From positions 154,870,771 through 154,934,770 of the forward strand of contig OX352773.1 of assembly GCA_947095535.1 (NCBI GenBank): a stretch of DNA of 64,000 bases. Reading direction: 5' to 3'. Shown one piece after another: positions 46,838 through 58,955 of this stretch; within the stretch, counting starts at the first letter, position 1; each line of letters begins with the position of its first letter. The notes under the pieces were generated by a model. That model was given only the letters and a program-made list of their open reading frames with translations. It did not search any database and was not told the DNA's origin. Source of the DNA: Poecilobothrus nobilitatus. Taxonomy: Eukaryota; Arthropoda; Insecta; Diptera; Dolichopodidae. A program made the position numbers and the translations under genes.

Positions 46838-48335
46838 AAGTCGATGCAACCGACTTATTAATACCCTACACCTGAATAATTCGAATTAACTTAAAAACCC
46901 ATAATTTATTTTGGCAGCTGCTTGAACTTCTTCCCTTTTGTGTCTTATTCAACTCGAATTTCAGGAACGTAAAAGAGGCATCCTCTTGGGATATGCTTGA
47001 CACCTTTGTAAAAAACTTTAAGTTTCTATCTTTATTAATTTCGAAGATTGTTAGTCCTTAGAAGGTGTGTGTCAGGTACCCGAATTGCCACTCAAATTCA
47101 TCGAATCCATCTCAGGAACATAAAGAAAACATGCCAGAACACCATTGTACTAAATTTAAAGGTTCTACTTTTGTTGGTTTTGGAGATATGCTCGTTGCTC
47201 TTGTGCTCGTCCGGAAGTTTCCAAAATACGAACCCATGGTTCAAATTCTTTCAAATGTCAGTTTCCAATTTTACAGAAAAGGAAACATAACAGAACACCT
47301 TTGTACTAAAAATAAAAGTTCTATCTTTGTTGGTTGTGGAGATATACTCGTTTGCTCTAGGACTCGTCCGGAAGCTTCCAAGATTTGAACCCATGGACCA
47401 AATCCTCTCAAATTTCAGAGACTTAAATAAAACATGAAAGAACACTAAAAAAAGAAAGAACACCACTCTGCCAAATTTAAAGGTTATATCTGAGTTGGTT
47501 TTGGAGATAATCTCATTTGCTCTGGTGCTCGTTCGGAAGCTTCCAAAATCCGAACCCATGGATCAAATCCTCTTAAATTTCAGAGACTTAAATAAAACAT
47601 GAAAGAACACCACTCTGCCAAATTTAAAGGTTATATCTTTGTTGGTTTTGCAGATAATCTCATTTGCTCTGGTGCTCGTTCGGAAGCTTCCAAATCCAAA
47701 CCTATGGACCAAATCCTCTTAAATTTCAGAGACATAAATCGAACGGGAAGGAACATCATTGTACAAAATTTAAAGGTTATATATTTGTTGGTTTTGGAGA
47801 TAATCTCATTTGCTCTGGTGCTCGTTCGGAAGCTTCCAAATCCAAACCCATGGACCAAATCCTCTTAAATTTCAGAAACATAAATCGAACGAGAAGGAAC
47901 ATCATTGTACAAAATTTAAAGGTTATATATTTGTTGGTTTTGGAGATAATCTCATTTGCTCTGGTGCTCGTTCGGAAGCTTCCAAATCCAAACCCATGGA
48001 CCAAATCCTCTTAAATTTCAGAAACATAAATCAAACGAGAAGGAACATGATTGTACAAAATTTAAAGGTTATATCTTTGTTGGTTTTGGAGATAATCTCA
48101 TTTGCTCTGGTGCTCGTTCGGAAGCTTCCAAAATCCAAACCCATGGACCAAATCCTCTTAAATTTCAGAGTCATAAATCGAACGGGAAGAAACATCATTG
48201 TACAAAATTTAAAGGTTCTATCTTTGTTGGTTTTGGAGATAATCTCGTTTGCTCCGGAATCATTCGGAAGCTTCCAGAATCCGAACCGATGGACGGATTT
48301 TATCCAGATTCGAACTTAGCCTTCCTTTCGTAATT
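46838..48335 (-). mobile_element. HC element: Helentron-like terminus plus 146-bp tandem array
   Basis: At 46838-46872 a stem-loop with arms aagtcg and cgactt abuts 'taataccctacacct'. On the minus strand this is a GGGTATTA motif then hairpin, the same order as the HB 3' end. From about 46880 to 48330 run nine to ten tandem units. Anchors of the form 'caccattgtac' / 'catcattgtac' fall at 47001, 47140, 47296, 47461, 47609, 47754, 47900, 48046 and 48193. Spacings in the right half are 145-148 bp and in the left half 139-165 bp. The right-hand units are most alike, so homogenisation is recent there. Units contain 'ggttttggagataatctc' and 'gttcggaagcttcc'. The opposite terminus was not identified. 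Confidence 0.75.
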
Positions 48336-48361
48336 AGTAACCAACTATAACAAGATTGAAA

Positions 48362-48467
48362 GAATATTCCCCCTTACGACATTTACAGCCACGCCTGAAC
48401 ATTAAAGGCTGTGTAATTTCCTGTCCATATTTATGGGACAGAGAAATGCATTAAAAAAAAAAAAAAA
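48362..48467 (+). mobile_element. SINE-1, 5'-truncated body
   Basis: Starts inside the first body hairpin ('ttcccccttacgacattta') and runs through 'cagccacgcctgaacatt' to the A-tail. The promoter head is missing, so it cannot be transcribed by its own boxes. 5' truncation is typical of LINE-machinery insertion. Confidence 0.85.
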
Positions 48468-48469
48468 CT

Positions 48470-49018
48470 ATATTTTAAATTTAGTAGCAACAAATCATTT
48501 TAAAAAAAAATAAAAAGTTTTTTAACAAAAGTAAAATTAACTTTTTAACGTAAACTTTTTAGGTGTAATACTAAACAAACTGAGACCAGCTAAAAAAACA
48601 TTATTCACTTTAATTCTTAATTATTGCTTTTATTGCTCTGAAGAATATGCTTTAAAATTATTAGAATTTGAAATCTGAAAGAAGAATATTCTAGATGAGT
48701 TTTACTAATATTTACGTCAACTGAATCCTTATGACGGGGCAAAACTAATTTACTTCTAAGCTCTTTATAAGTTTTTAGTCATGTTTTTAAATTGACACGA
48801 TGTTAACTGTCAAAAGTAATTGTGTATACTATAGTGTTTCTACAAAACATTTCTACGAAGCGATAGTCATTTTATATCACTTTTGTTTTTTTTTTAGCAA
48901 TAAGTATCACTTTTAATTTTATAGCTAGTTTTAAAATTTTTTTTTTTTGTAGTTTCACTAGATTACATTTAGCTAGTTAAAAAAAATAGAGTAAAAGTAA
49001 ATCTTAACAACGAATGAA
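48470..49018. other. AT-rich spacer
   Basis: Nothing recognised. Confidence 0.55.
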
Positions 49019-49019
49019 T

Positions 49020-50223
49020 GTTGGTAGAATGTAAACCAACGGTTTTTAAAAGCGCACATTTCCAAAACACAATACAAACTGTTTAGAATTGTGACTTGGA
49101 CAAAAATTTGAAAATTAAAAAAATTAAATTTAAGAAATTTTTTGTAATAAGCAAATATGTGAAAATAACACTTTTCTGGAATTTTGAGGAGCCGGAATCC
49201 TTTATAACTAAAAAAAACCGTTAACACACGTAAAAATTTATTACTGGAGCTTTAATTTTTATGTCTTGCCGAAGAAAAATTGGTACAGGTGCTTAAGTTA
49301 CAGGTGCCTAAAAATAGCAAATTTTCAATATTCCAGCCCTAATACCTCTTAAACAGGAGGTGGTACAAAAATATTTTCTAAGAAAACTTATACTAATTCT
49401 AAAAGTTCTTTCTTGTCTCAAAATTTCAGATTCCTATCTAAAGGCGCGCCGGAGTTATGAAAAAAGAAATTTCATACAAAATGTGGTTTTCACATAACGG
49501 TAAATTTAAATAGTAAATTATAAAATATTGTATAATTTTTATATAGCTTTGTGTAGATAATAAAATTTCCGGTCTTGTGGTGGTTTTAGATTGCAAAACT
49601 ATTACGCAGAGCCTGAGATATATACATCTAAAAATGGGCCTTTTTCATCTTAATATATACATACAGATATATACATCTTAAAAATGGGAAGTAAAATGTG
49701 TACAGGTTCCCTAGTTACAGGTGTTTAAAAATGGCAAATTTTCAATTTTTGAGCCCTAGTAGCTCATAAACAGGAGGTGACCCAAAAAAATTTTTTGAGC
49801 AAACTTATGTTAATTCTAAAAGTTCTTTCTTGCCTCAAAATTTCAACCCTCTATCTAAAAGCGTGCCGGAGTTATGAAGATAGAAAAATCATGCAAAATT
49901 TGGTTTTCATGTAACGGTAAATTTAAATATTAAATTTAAAAAAAATTGTATAATTTTAATATTAATTTACAAAGTTAAAAAAAATACTTGTCGCATGACG
50001 TCTTCAGATTGAAAAAATCTTAAGCAGCACATTAGATATAAGCATTTAAAAATAGGGCTTTTTCAAAGTTTGAGGGGCTGTAGCTCCGTATTGGATGGGG
50101 CTACATGAAATAGTTGTTCCACAAAATTATGTTTTTATGAAGTTTCGTAAACAGACGGACAAACGGGCGGACATAGTGAAAGTAATAAGCACATTTTTTC
50201 AAAATTTTTTTGGAAATGTGCTA
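49020..50223 (-). mobile_element. HA repeat, longest and best-preserved copy (two units)
   Basis: The 3' end has 'ggtagaatgtaaaccaacgg' with the stem-loop aaaccaacggttt, then 'gcgcacatttcc' (49020-49076). The 5' end has 'cagacggacaaacgggcgg' and the palindrome agcacattttttc ... ggaaatgtgct to 50222. Two internal units are marked by 'gtacaggt' at 49282 and 49701, and 'gccggagttatgaa' at 49448 and 49867, both offset by 419 bp. Good family reference. Confidence 0.88.
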
Positions 50224-50224
50224 A

Positions 50225-50768
50225 AAATGATTATAGATTTTATTGTTTTTCTTTACATTAATTGATTTCAGAAAATATATTACAAATATAATTTAATTTA
50301 TTTTTCATCTTAATATTTTATTTTTAAAAAATCTGTTGTATACTTTTGCAAAAAAGAAAATCCCTGCTAAAATTTTTACCAAATAAGTATTTACTTTTCA
50401 AAAGAAAATAAAAAATTGAAATTTTGAAATTTAAAACTTTATTGAAATGATAATATTAATTTACAAATATTGAAATTATTACCAAAAAAAACCATTCAAT
50501 TCATATATAATTCCACTTGTGTGGTTTCCATAATAATATAATTCTGTTGGAATTATACATTTTAATTTATTTACAAAAAGATAGTTATTTAAAGTCCATG
50601 TACTTAAGATGGTTTCACTGAATTAACAAATTTCATTTAAATTAAGATAGATTAAATTTCTATTATTTAAAATTTTTTAAATTTTTAAATTCATAAGGAG
50701 TTCAGTTATATTAAAAAGTTAAATTTAAAGTTTTCAAAACATTTAAGTATTCATTCATTGGTAAATTT
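50225..50768. other. AT-rich spacer
   Basis: Nothing recognised. Confidence 0.55.
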
Positions 50769-50769
50769 T

Positions 50770-51925
50770 AGCACATTTTTCAAGAATTTTGAAAAATTTG
50801 CTTATAGTTTCACTATGCCCGTTTGTTTGTATCTGTCTGTTTACAAAACTTGTATATTGTTTAACATGGAGCAATGAAATTTTAAGAATGCACAGGTCTC
50901 TTAAAAAAATTAAGAATTACTTTTTGTTATAGAACTACTTTTTTTTATGTATCTCCATTGGTTACGACTGTAACTTCTCAAATTTTGAAATAAAACATAT
51001 CCTTAAATGTGTATATATCTCAAGTTCTGCTTTACATATTTTCATTCTAAAAACGATAAACGACAGGATTTTGTTTTATTTTTATAAGTCAATATCAATT
51101 GACAATAATTGTCAATTGTCAAAATTAATTATAATTTTTTTTTAACTTTACCGTTATGTGAAACAAAATTTTGCGATATTTGTCTTTCTTCATATCTCCA
51201 AATATCCTTTCATATAGAGCCTTCACAGAAAAACTAGAGCGTTTTGAGGGAAGACAGATTTTTCAAAATTAGTCTAAGTTACATAGAAGCACTGTTTTGC
51301 AGCTATTTGGGATTAAATATATTTATTATAATCTATATTAATCTGTATTTAAAAACCTGTAACTTAGTCACTTGCACAAATTTTTGCATATTAATACACA
51401 AAAATGAAAGCTTTAATATTACATTTTTACATGTCTTAACAGTTTTTCTGAATTATTTAGGATTTCATGAAAATTGAAGAAAGTGTCGCTTCATTTTTCA
51501 TAACTTTGTTCTTATATTATTAAGAAAAATTTGGTGCAACTTCGGCTGAAAGTCTACCTAAATCTTAATTAAAATCTTGAAATTTTAAGAGAAGAAAGAT
51601 CTTTTAGAATTAGCATAAGTCACCTCAGAATTTTTTTGTACCTTCCCCTGTTTGAGAACTATTTGAGATTAAAAAATTGAAAATTTACTATGCCATGTAC
51701 AATTTTTTTAAAAGTAAAAGTTAAATATTAAAACTCAAACATTATGTTTTAACATGTGTTAAAAGCTTTTCTTAATTATAACGAATTTCTTTAAAACTGA
51801 AGAAACTGTCTCTTGATTTGTCACAATTTTTCTTATATATAAAATTCTAAGAAAAATTAAAAATTTGTGCATAAGCTGCTGAATATAGTGAAACTGTTTA
51901 AAACCAAAAGACGTTTTATATTCCA
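50770..51925 (+). mobile_element. HA repeat, old diverged copy
   Basis: 5' end agcacatttttc ... aaaatttgct, then 'tatgcccgtttgtttg' and 'ctgtctgtttacaaaac'. Two diverged 'aacctgtaacttag'-type interiors follow. The 3' end is only faintly visible ('aactgtttaaaaccaaaag' near 51890). More mutated than its neighbours. Confidence 0.7.
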
Positions 51926-51929
51926 TTTA

Positions 51930-53525
51930 ACTCAATTGATCTAATGAAAAACAATAAAAATTATCCGAATCTACTAATACAAACTGTAATAAAAACAAAA
52001 ATGAATACAAAGAGTAGTCATGGATGCATAAAAGAAGCACAGATGGAAATATAAAACAACAACTTTTTCCATATAAGGAAAAATATCTAGGTATGGCATT
52101 AGATGCCATCTAAAGGTCAAATGGAAAGAGCATGCTAACACAAAAAATAAAGAATTAAATATTTGATATAATGTTTTATGACAACTTAACGGGGTTATTT
52201 CGAAATTGTTAATATAAAATAAAGTTTTAATATATAAAAAATTGTAAAGCCAATCTGAGTCTACGGTATTTAACTATGGGTTGTCCTGACCGCTTTATAC
52301 TGCAATTATTCAAACTTTATAAAATAAGATAATTTGTAACATAACATAAGCTCTGTTATATTTACGACACCAATAATTAACATTAGACAAAATGAAAATA
52401 TAAAAATTAATCATTTAACTCATCTGAACCACCTCTGTAATACTAAAATATCTGCCCCAAAGTAGAAGCAGACCAATTAATCTCATTTAAATCATTAAAT
52501 CAACCAAAATATCATAGTATAATTGTTGTATATTAGGAACTTTTATCTATTAATAAAATAGCTAAAACAAAACAAATTACGGTAGTCTTTGAAATGAAAG
52601 GTATTTTTAGTATGATGATAGTCTTTAGATAGTCTGTTTTCACAACTTTATCCTGAAAAAATGTAGCTAAAATTTACTCAGATAAAAAATTTTGAAAGGA
52701 TCAGAGTTGCTGTTCCTTTTTACGACAAATATCTTAATGAATTTTCTTTTCTTCTCAAAAAAAAAATAGTTTGATTTTTTCCAGTACAATAAAAGACCAC
52801 CATGTCATAAAATATATTCTAATGTTTTTTTCGACTGCCTGCAAACTATATACATAGTCCAATCAATTCCTTTAATAAAAAAGAATTTAAAAGATTGTAA
52901 TTAGCATCATAAAACCTAATATCCTTTAATATGAATTTTATATATGTCAATTACTGTATAAATCCCATCATAAAATTTTCTTGTCATTTTCACTTTCTAC
53001 AATAAAATTTTTTTTAAACCATTTAAAATAATCTCTTTAAAATTAAAAAAAAAAAAAAAAAATTTAGAGAAAAACCCTATCCAATATTTTTCTCTTTTTT
53101 AAATCTTTTGACATAATCTGTTCAACATGTTTTTATTATTTTATTACAGGTTCTGAACGAATTTATATCAAAGCAATATTATATAATGTAATATCCTATA
53201 TAAATTAAATATCCTATGGATTGAAAAGAAACAATCCTAAACTATTAAAATTTTATTATCTACCTACACATTTTAATTTTCAGTGATTTCCTTCAATATA
53301 AAAAGAAAAAAAAAAATTATTTTATCCTTTTTATTTAAAGAAACTGTAGTTTGATAAAATTTTCTACAATGAATTTTTGAATTACAAACTGAAAGTATTA
53401 ATTTGAAAAAAAAAAACTTTGTTGAATTTGTTTTATTTGTCTAAAGTTCGAAGGAAAAATTTATGGAAAAATATTATTTTACATTGATTTCATCACGTTA
53501 CATTGTGGTTCAACAAAATAAAAAA
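51930..53525. other. AT-rich spacer
   Basis: No gene or repeat recognised. Poly-A at 53046-53062. Confidence 0.55.
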
Positions 53526-53527
53526 CG

Positions 53528-54666
53528 AAGATAGAATGTAAACGAACGATTTTTAAAAGCGCACTTTTCCAAAAGGCAATAAAAACTGTTTAGAACTGTG
53601 ACTTGCACACAAATTTAAAAATTTCATGTAATAAGAAAAAATGTGAAAATATGACTTTTCTAGAATTTTGAAGGATTGTAAATCCGGAACCCTATATAAC
53701 TAAAAAAAACCATTAACACATGTAAAAATATATTACTGAAGCTTTAATTTTTATGTCTTGCCGAAGAAAAATTTGTACAGGTGCTTAAGTTACACGTGCC
53801 TAAAAATATCAATTTTTCAGCCCTAATAGCTCTTAAACAAGGGATGGTACAATAAAATTTTCTTCCAAAACTTATAATAATTCTAAAAGTTCTTTCCTGT
53901 CTCAAAATTGCAGATTCCTATCTAAAGGCATGCCGGAGTTATGAAAAAAGAAATTTCATGCAAAATGTGATTTTCACACAACGGTAAATTTAAATAGTAA
54001 ATTACAAAATATTACATAATTTTGATATTGCTTTATAGAGATAAAAAAATTTTCGGTATTGTATATTACTGTAACTTAAATTTTTAGGTTTTGCCGAAGT
54101 AAAATGTGTACAGGTGCCTAAGTTAAAGATGTTTCAAAATAGCAAATTTTCAATTTTTGAGGCCTAATATCTCATAAACAGGGTGTGGTCTAAAAAAAAT
54201 TTCTAATCAAATTTATTCTAATTCTAAAAGTTTTTCGCTCAAAATTTCAAGTCCCTATCTAAAAATGTTCCGGAGTTATGAGGATCTTACAAAATTTGGT
54301 TTTCACATAACGGTAAATTTAAATACTGAATTTAAAAAAAATGTGTAATTTTGATATTAATTTACAAAGGTAAAAAAAATACCTATCGAATGGCGTTTTC
54401 AGGTTGAAAAAATGTTAAGCAAAAAATGAGATATACGCATTTAAAAATAGGGCTTTTTAAAAGTTTGAGAGGCTGTAGCTTCGTAATGGATAAGGCTACA
54501 TCAAAAAGTTGTTCTACAACATTAATTTTTTTTGTGAGACCTACCTATGGTTAAATTGTTTTTTCTCTATCTTTAACGGTGTAGAAGTTTTGTAAACAGG
54601 TGGACGGACGGACAGTCAGAAACTATAATAAGCACATTTTTTTTTACATTTTTTTGGTAATGTGCT
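53528..54666 (-). mobile_element. HA repeat, two-unit copy
   Basis: 3' end 'gatagaatgtaaacgaacg' with 'aaaagcgcacttttcc'. 5' end 'aggtggacggacggacag' and palindrome ending 'gtaatgtgct' at 54666. Internal units are marked by 'gtacaggtgc' at about 53774 and 54108 (offset about 334 bp, so one unit is shortened). Confidence 0.85.
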
Positions 54667-54783
54667 AAAAACGAAATGTTAAAAACTAATTTTCCGACAA
54701 ATTTGCAAAAATGAAATAATAGGAAAAACTCAAATATCACATCAATAAATTTTATATTTTGGGATTGAAAAACTCTTATATAA

Positions 54784-54895
54784 TAGATATACATATATAT
54801 ATGCATATATTTTATTTGTTTTGATTATTTTATATAAATTTATTATATGTATATATATATATATATGTATATATATAAATTATGTATATTTTTAT
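54784..54895. repeat. AT/ATGT dinucleotide-rich tract
   Basis: Runs of atatatat with atgtatat interruptions. Confidence 0.8.
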
Positions 54896-54899
54896 ATAT

Positions 54900-57175
54900 T
54901 AAATATAATATTTTACTTTCGTACATCATATGATATTATTTGAAGAGTATTAAATTTCCGTAGTTAATTTTTGATGTTTTCCTTTTTTTTTTTGGTTTTT
55001 TTTTTTTGAGAAATTTTTTGAATTATTTGTATAAATTAATCACTTCGTTGTTTAAAATGGTTAAAAATTACATAAATCATGTAAGATATTGAACCGATTT
55101 TATGCGAAAACTATTCTGAATGCATAATATAAATATATGGATAATAAAGAGATAAGTGCATTATTAAAAAATATCATTCTAGTGCATAGTGCAATAAATA
55201 AACATTTTTTGAATTTAAAACCAAAATCACTACCAAAATATATAAACAAAGTAACTAATCAACCAAGGATGATAGAAATTTCTAATAAAAACTTTATACT
55301 GCTTCTATGGAAACTCCATCTACCGAAGGAATGATTAATATATTTAAAAAGCAACAATATATATCGATTATTCTTCCTCGTGCAGTACTGAATATTATTT
55401 GCAGTTTAATGTGAGTTGCTGGATGAACCTAAGTATATCCTTATTATTAAACTGAAATTAGATAAGCTTTAGCTTCATAATCATACAGAAAATGTGTCAA
55501 TCAGTCGCAGTCTTATTACAACTGCCCTTAATTCGCCCTTGATATTTTTTTTTTTTTTGCAGTAATTCGGTAGAGAAATATCTATAATTAAAATACAAAA
55601 TAGCATTCTACTAGTGATTAAGATTGAAATCAAATTGCTTAATTACCCTTGATTTGAATTCAATGGATGATATAAACTCCTTCATAGTAAATTATTTCTT
55701 TGATCTTCTTTCAATTGCTTTCTTCTATTTTTAATCTATACTTCTTTCATTTTTAATGACTTCATCTTCACGGAACTTTATACATATTTTGGCAAAATGA
55801 TTGCTTCTAATCAGATAAATTCACTATCTACTAACTGAAACTTATTTAAAATGAAAATATTATTTAACACTCTTAGACTTACTTTAATATTTCACTTCAG
55901 TATATTATGCCTTTAATACCATTTTCTTTTTTTTTCATTTGTTCATTTTTTTTGTTAGTAAAATTAAATAAATAAGTAATTGATTCATATATAGTTACCA
56001 TCATCATTGATCAAATTTTTTCTAGTTATTTAGCTCTAGTTATATAATAGTTGATATTCTGAATTTCTTTTTCACCATATAGTAAAAGTCAGAATTATGA
56101 ATAAAACAAGATTGTTTCTTATTTTTAAAAGTAAAACCAAAATGGATAATTTAAAAATATGCAAATTTTAATATCTTTAGATTCGGTTTCCTTGTAGGAA
56201 TAACAAATTAATAAATCACAAATTTTGAATATGATTAATGATTACTGATATTTGTAATAAAAGGTATTTTTTTTTTTTTTTTGCATACAAAGATAAGGAA
56301 AAAATATTTTGTTTACATTAATATTATACTGTGTTTTTAAATAGACTGATAAGAAATGTGACGCCCAACAGATTCCCTGAAGAATTTTATCATAATTAGT
56401 TTCTTATAATAAAAGATAAATGTAGAGCACAAGTAAAAATAATTTTAAAAAACAAGAATAGTTTTTCTATACAGAATTTTTGTCCTTTTTGTCCTTGTTT
56501 TCCCGTTTTACTGTCTAAAATACTTTAAGATAAAATGTAAACAATGAAACTTTAAATATAATAATGATAACACAGAGATAAGACAAAACAATGAAACTGT
56601 AAATATAACTTTTTGGAAAGACTTTTGTCGGCCTATCCAATTACATAGCTACATGGACCCAAACATTTATTTTTATATTGTTATATCCTTAAGTCCATTA
56701 CAAAGTTAAATTAATTTAAGTATAATTTCGTAAGAATATGAATTTTAAGGAATACTGACAGGAATTTGGCTCGCAGAAAATACTTTTTAAAAAAAATTAT
56801 AAATTTTGTTACTAACTGTTCTATGGCTTTCATTAGCCTTCTGAAAACATGCTCTTTTAAAACATCTGATTTTAGATAACTGTCTTGTTTTTTTTCCATA
56901 TTATTTTTTTTTACTAATAAATTTGTTTATCTTATTATCATAAACAAAATTGCAAATAGGTATACCCTCATTGCTCTAAATTGAGAAGTCCCCTAAAGAA
57001 TTACCCAAAACAGAAAAAAAAAAATGTCTAAAGGACTTTAAAAAAATGTTTATATTAGTTTTATAACAATTTTTTAATCACATGTATAAAAAATATAAAA
57101 GAGTACTAGAATAGATCTCTGGATATTTTAAAGGACGCTAATGGCATCTTAATTTTAATTGACGCATGATTTACT
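54900..57175. other. AT-rich region, no gene recognised
   Basis: A 65-codon frame at 55137 and a 62-codon minus frame at 56711 are isolated and resemble no family I know. T tracts at 54980-55000, 55548 and 56270. Confidence 0.5.
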
Positions 57176-57177
57176 AT

Positions 57178-57393
57178 ATCATTTAATTTTTTTTTTTTTG
57201 TTTATTCTCGTGCCACATAAATGTGACTAGAAAATTACACAACTTTTCCTTTCCAGGTTTGGCTGTAAATGTTGTAAGGTGGGATTCTTCTTACGACGCG
57301 TGAGGGATTCGTGATCACACTATCTCTGTATTTATAACGTATTTTATACAGTCGTACCCACTACGCCACCGAGGCCTCAGATCATTTAATTTT
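57178..57393 (-). mobile_element. SINE-1, 12-13-bp target duplication
   Basis: Minus-strand copy. The duplication atcatttaatttt lies at 57178-57190 and 57381-57393. The head is intact ('ccaccgaggcctcag'). The B box is mutated ('ggattcgtgatcacac'), and the body hairpin 'cacataaatgtgac' is visible at the left. Confidence 0.9.
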
Positions 57394-57394
57394 G

Positions 57395-58040
57395 CAATAG
57401 AAAATACTTTTAAATGCAAACAAAAACATCTAAAAATAAAATTTCATTCCAATTTGCAATAGTATAGAAGATTGAGATGAAAATTGTTCTTCTACGTAAA
57501 TAAAAATCTATTGCCTAAAGTTTTTTAAAATCAAATTTTGGTATGAAATTTTTTACATATTTCCTCTAAATTAAAAAAAAATAATTGACCAATCTTTTCT
57601 TCCTTAAACAATTATATTATATAGATACATACGTATATATAAATTTGAATTATTATGGCTTTATGATTTTCGTTTTAAATTTTAGATTGAGAATTAGAAT
57701 TTGTTGTTACATCAGAAATGCAATAACTTTTTCTACATTCTAACTTAAAAGTATAATTACAGAATTTAAATTTTCTCAGAATTTAATTCAATTTTCCAAA
57801 AAAAATTATTATAGAGAAATTGATATAAATTTAATTAAAAATAAATATCAAATAAATCAAAAAAAAAAGATATACATAACATCTCAAACAACAAAAATAT
57901 TTTTATATTTAAAATTAATGAATTTACTTTAAAAATTCTAAGATATAAATCTTTAACATAAAAAAACTTTAAAATATTTCTTTCTACATAAATTTTAAGG
58001 TATAGAAAAAGTTTTTAACATGAACTATTTTATTATTATT
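57395..58040. other. AT-rich spacer
   Basis: Nothing recognised. Confidence 0.55.
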
Positions 58041-58049
58041 ATTGGTAAG

Positions 58050-58795
58050 AATGACCGGTGCCAGAGAAGCTTGCAAAATTGTATTCCAAAACTCAATACT
58101 GCCGTACAATACTGTTAACTATGTTGATAACCAAGGGGTCATCAAAGCTATTGTACGGTCACAATTACATTCAAAATAGTAAAAGAGCTTTTTTATTTAA
58201 GTCATTGATCTGAAGTTATTCTTCTTTGGGTGCCAGGGCACAACAACATCGAAGATAACATAAGTGCAATTAAATTTCGTAAACAAAAACTAATAACATC
58301 TACGAGGTGTGAAAAGCTAAAAAGTAGCTATTTTTACACACCTGAAAACTTGACATCTATTCACACTTTTTATCGCACTGGGCCTCGGTGGCCTAGTTGG
58401 TAAGAGCGTTTAAAATATGCACCGAGGGAGTGTGGAGAGTCGAATCCCACACACGTCGTAAGACCTATTCCCCAAACAGTCCTACGACATTACGACATTT
58501 ACAGCCATGCCTGAACAGGAAAGGCTGGTAATTTCCTGTCCACATTTATGTGGCAGAGAAATGCATTAAAAAAAAAAACTCTATATCGATTGCGAAATTT
58601 AGATGGGATAGTACAAGCAACTGCAATATATCAAGAAAAATATGGCCAACTTTTAAAAAACTCTTAAGAAAGTAAAATTAGGAAACTAATTTTATTTCTG
58701 AAATCTACAAGATCTATCTTTAAGAAATATTTTTAGAGAGCAGCCATGTTAACCAGCCAATCAACCATGATTGTCACTTAATAAATATTGACATT
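58050..58795 (+). pseudogene. Non-LTR retrotransposon RNase H region, decayed, carrying a SINE
   Basis: Plus-strand pieces of an RNase H domain as found at the end of insect non-LTR ORF2. 'YVDNQGVIKAI' (about 58114) corresponds to the 'DSQAAIxAI' segment with a catalytic-type Asp. 'LLWVPGHNNIEDN' (about 58223) is the near-invariant 'WVPGHxxIxGNExAD' motif, with the last Asp region lost. After a SINE interruption, degraded sequence near 58765 ('LSLNKY', then a stop, 'HFG') recalls the 'TGHCxLNxHLxxxG' segment. Stops and at least one frameshift are present. Not obviously the same family as the relic at 15 kb, because the regions do not overlap. Confidence 0.7.
58378..58580 (+). mobile_element. 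SINE-1 inside non-LTR relic
   Basis: Full-length head to A-tail. A box 'tggcctagttgg', B-box region 'agtcgaatcccacac'. The first body hairpin is expanded by a partial duplication of 'tacgacatt'. A possible imperfect target duplication, actttttatcg / actctatatcg, flanks it. Confidence 0.88.
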
Positions 58796-58954
58796 TTGGG
58801 CATCGGTGGCCCAGTGGGTAAAAGCGTATAGCGTATACACTGTAAAAACCGAGGGAGTGTGGGTTTTCTGAACAGGAAAAGCTGTGTAATTTCATGTCCT
58901 CATTTATGTGGCAAAGAAATGAATTAAAAAAAATAAAATACAAATATTAACATT
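58783..58954 (+). mobile_element. SINE-1 with internal deletion
   Basis: Head 'catcggtggcccagtggg' joins 'gggagtgtgggtt' directly to 'ttctgaacaggaaa'. The deletion removes half of the B box and the first body hairpin. The imperfect duplication aaatattgacatt / aaatattaacatt is at 58783-58795 and 58942-58954. Confidence 0.87.
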
Positions 58955-58955
58955 C

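Noticed and set aside
47048..48333. Long overlapping open frames (up to 169 codons) on both strands
   Set aside because: They lie in the 146-bp tandem array. The unit length is not a multiple of three, and the same units are open in several frames and on both strands, so the openness comes from a stop-poor unit and not from coding selection.
46838..48335. CRISPR-like array
   Set aside because: Units are 146 bp and contiguous without unique spacers, and the DNA is eukaryotic in character.
55137..55334. 65-codon frame MDNKEISALLKNI...
   Set aside because: Isolated, no family recognised, and no splice or promoter context that distinguishes it from chance frames.
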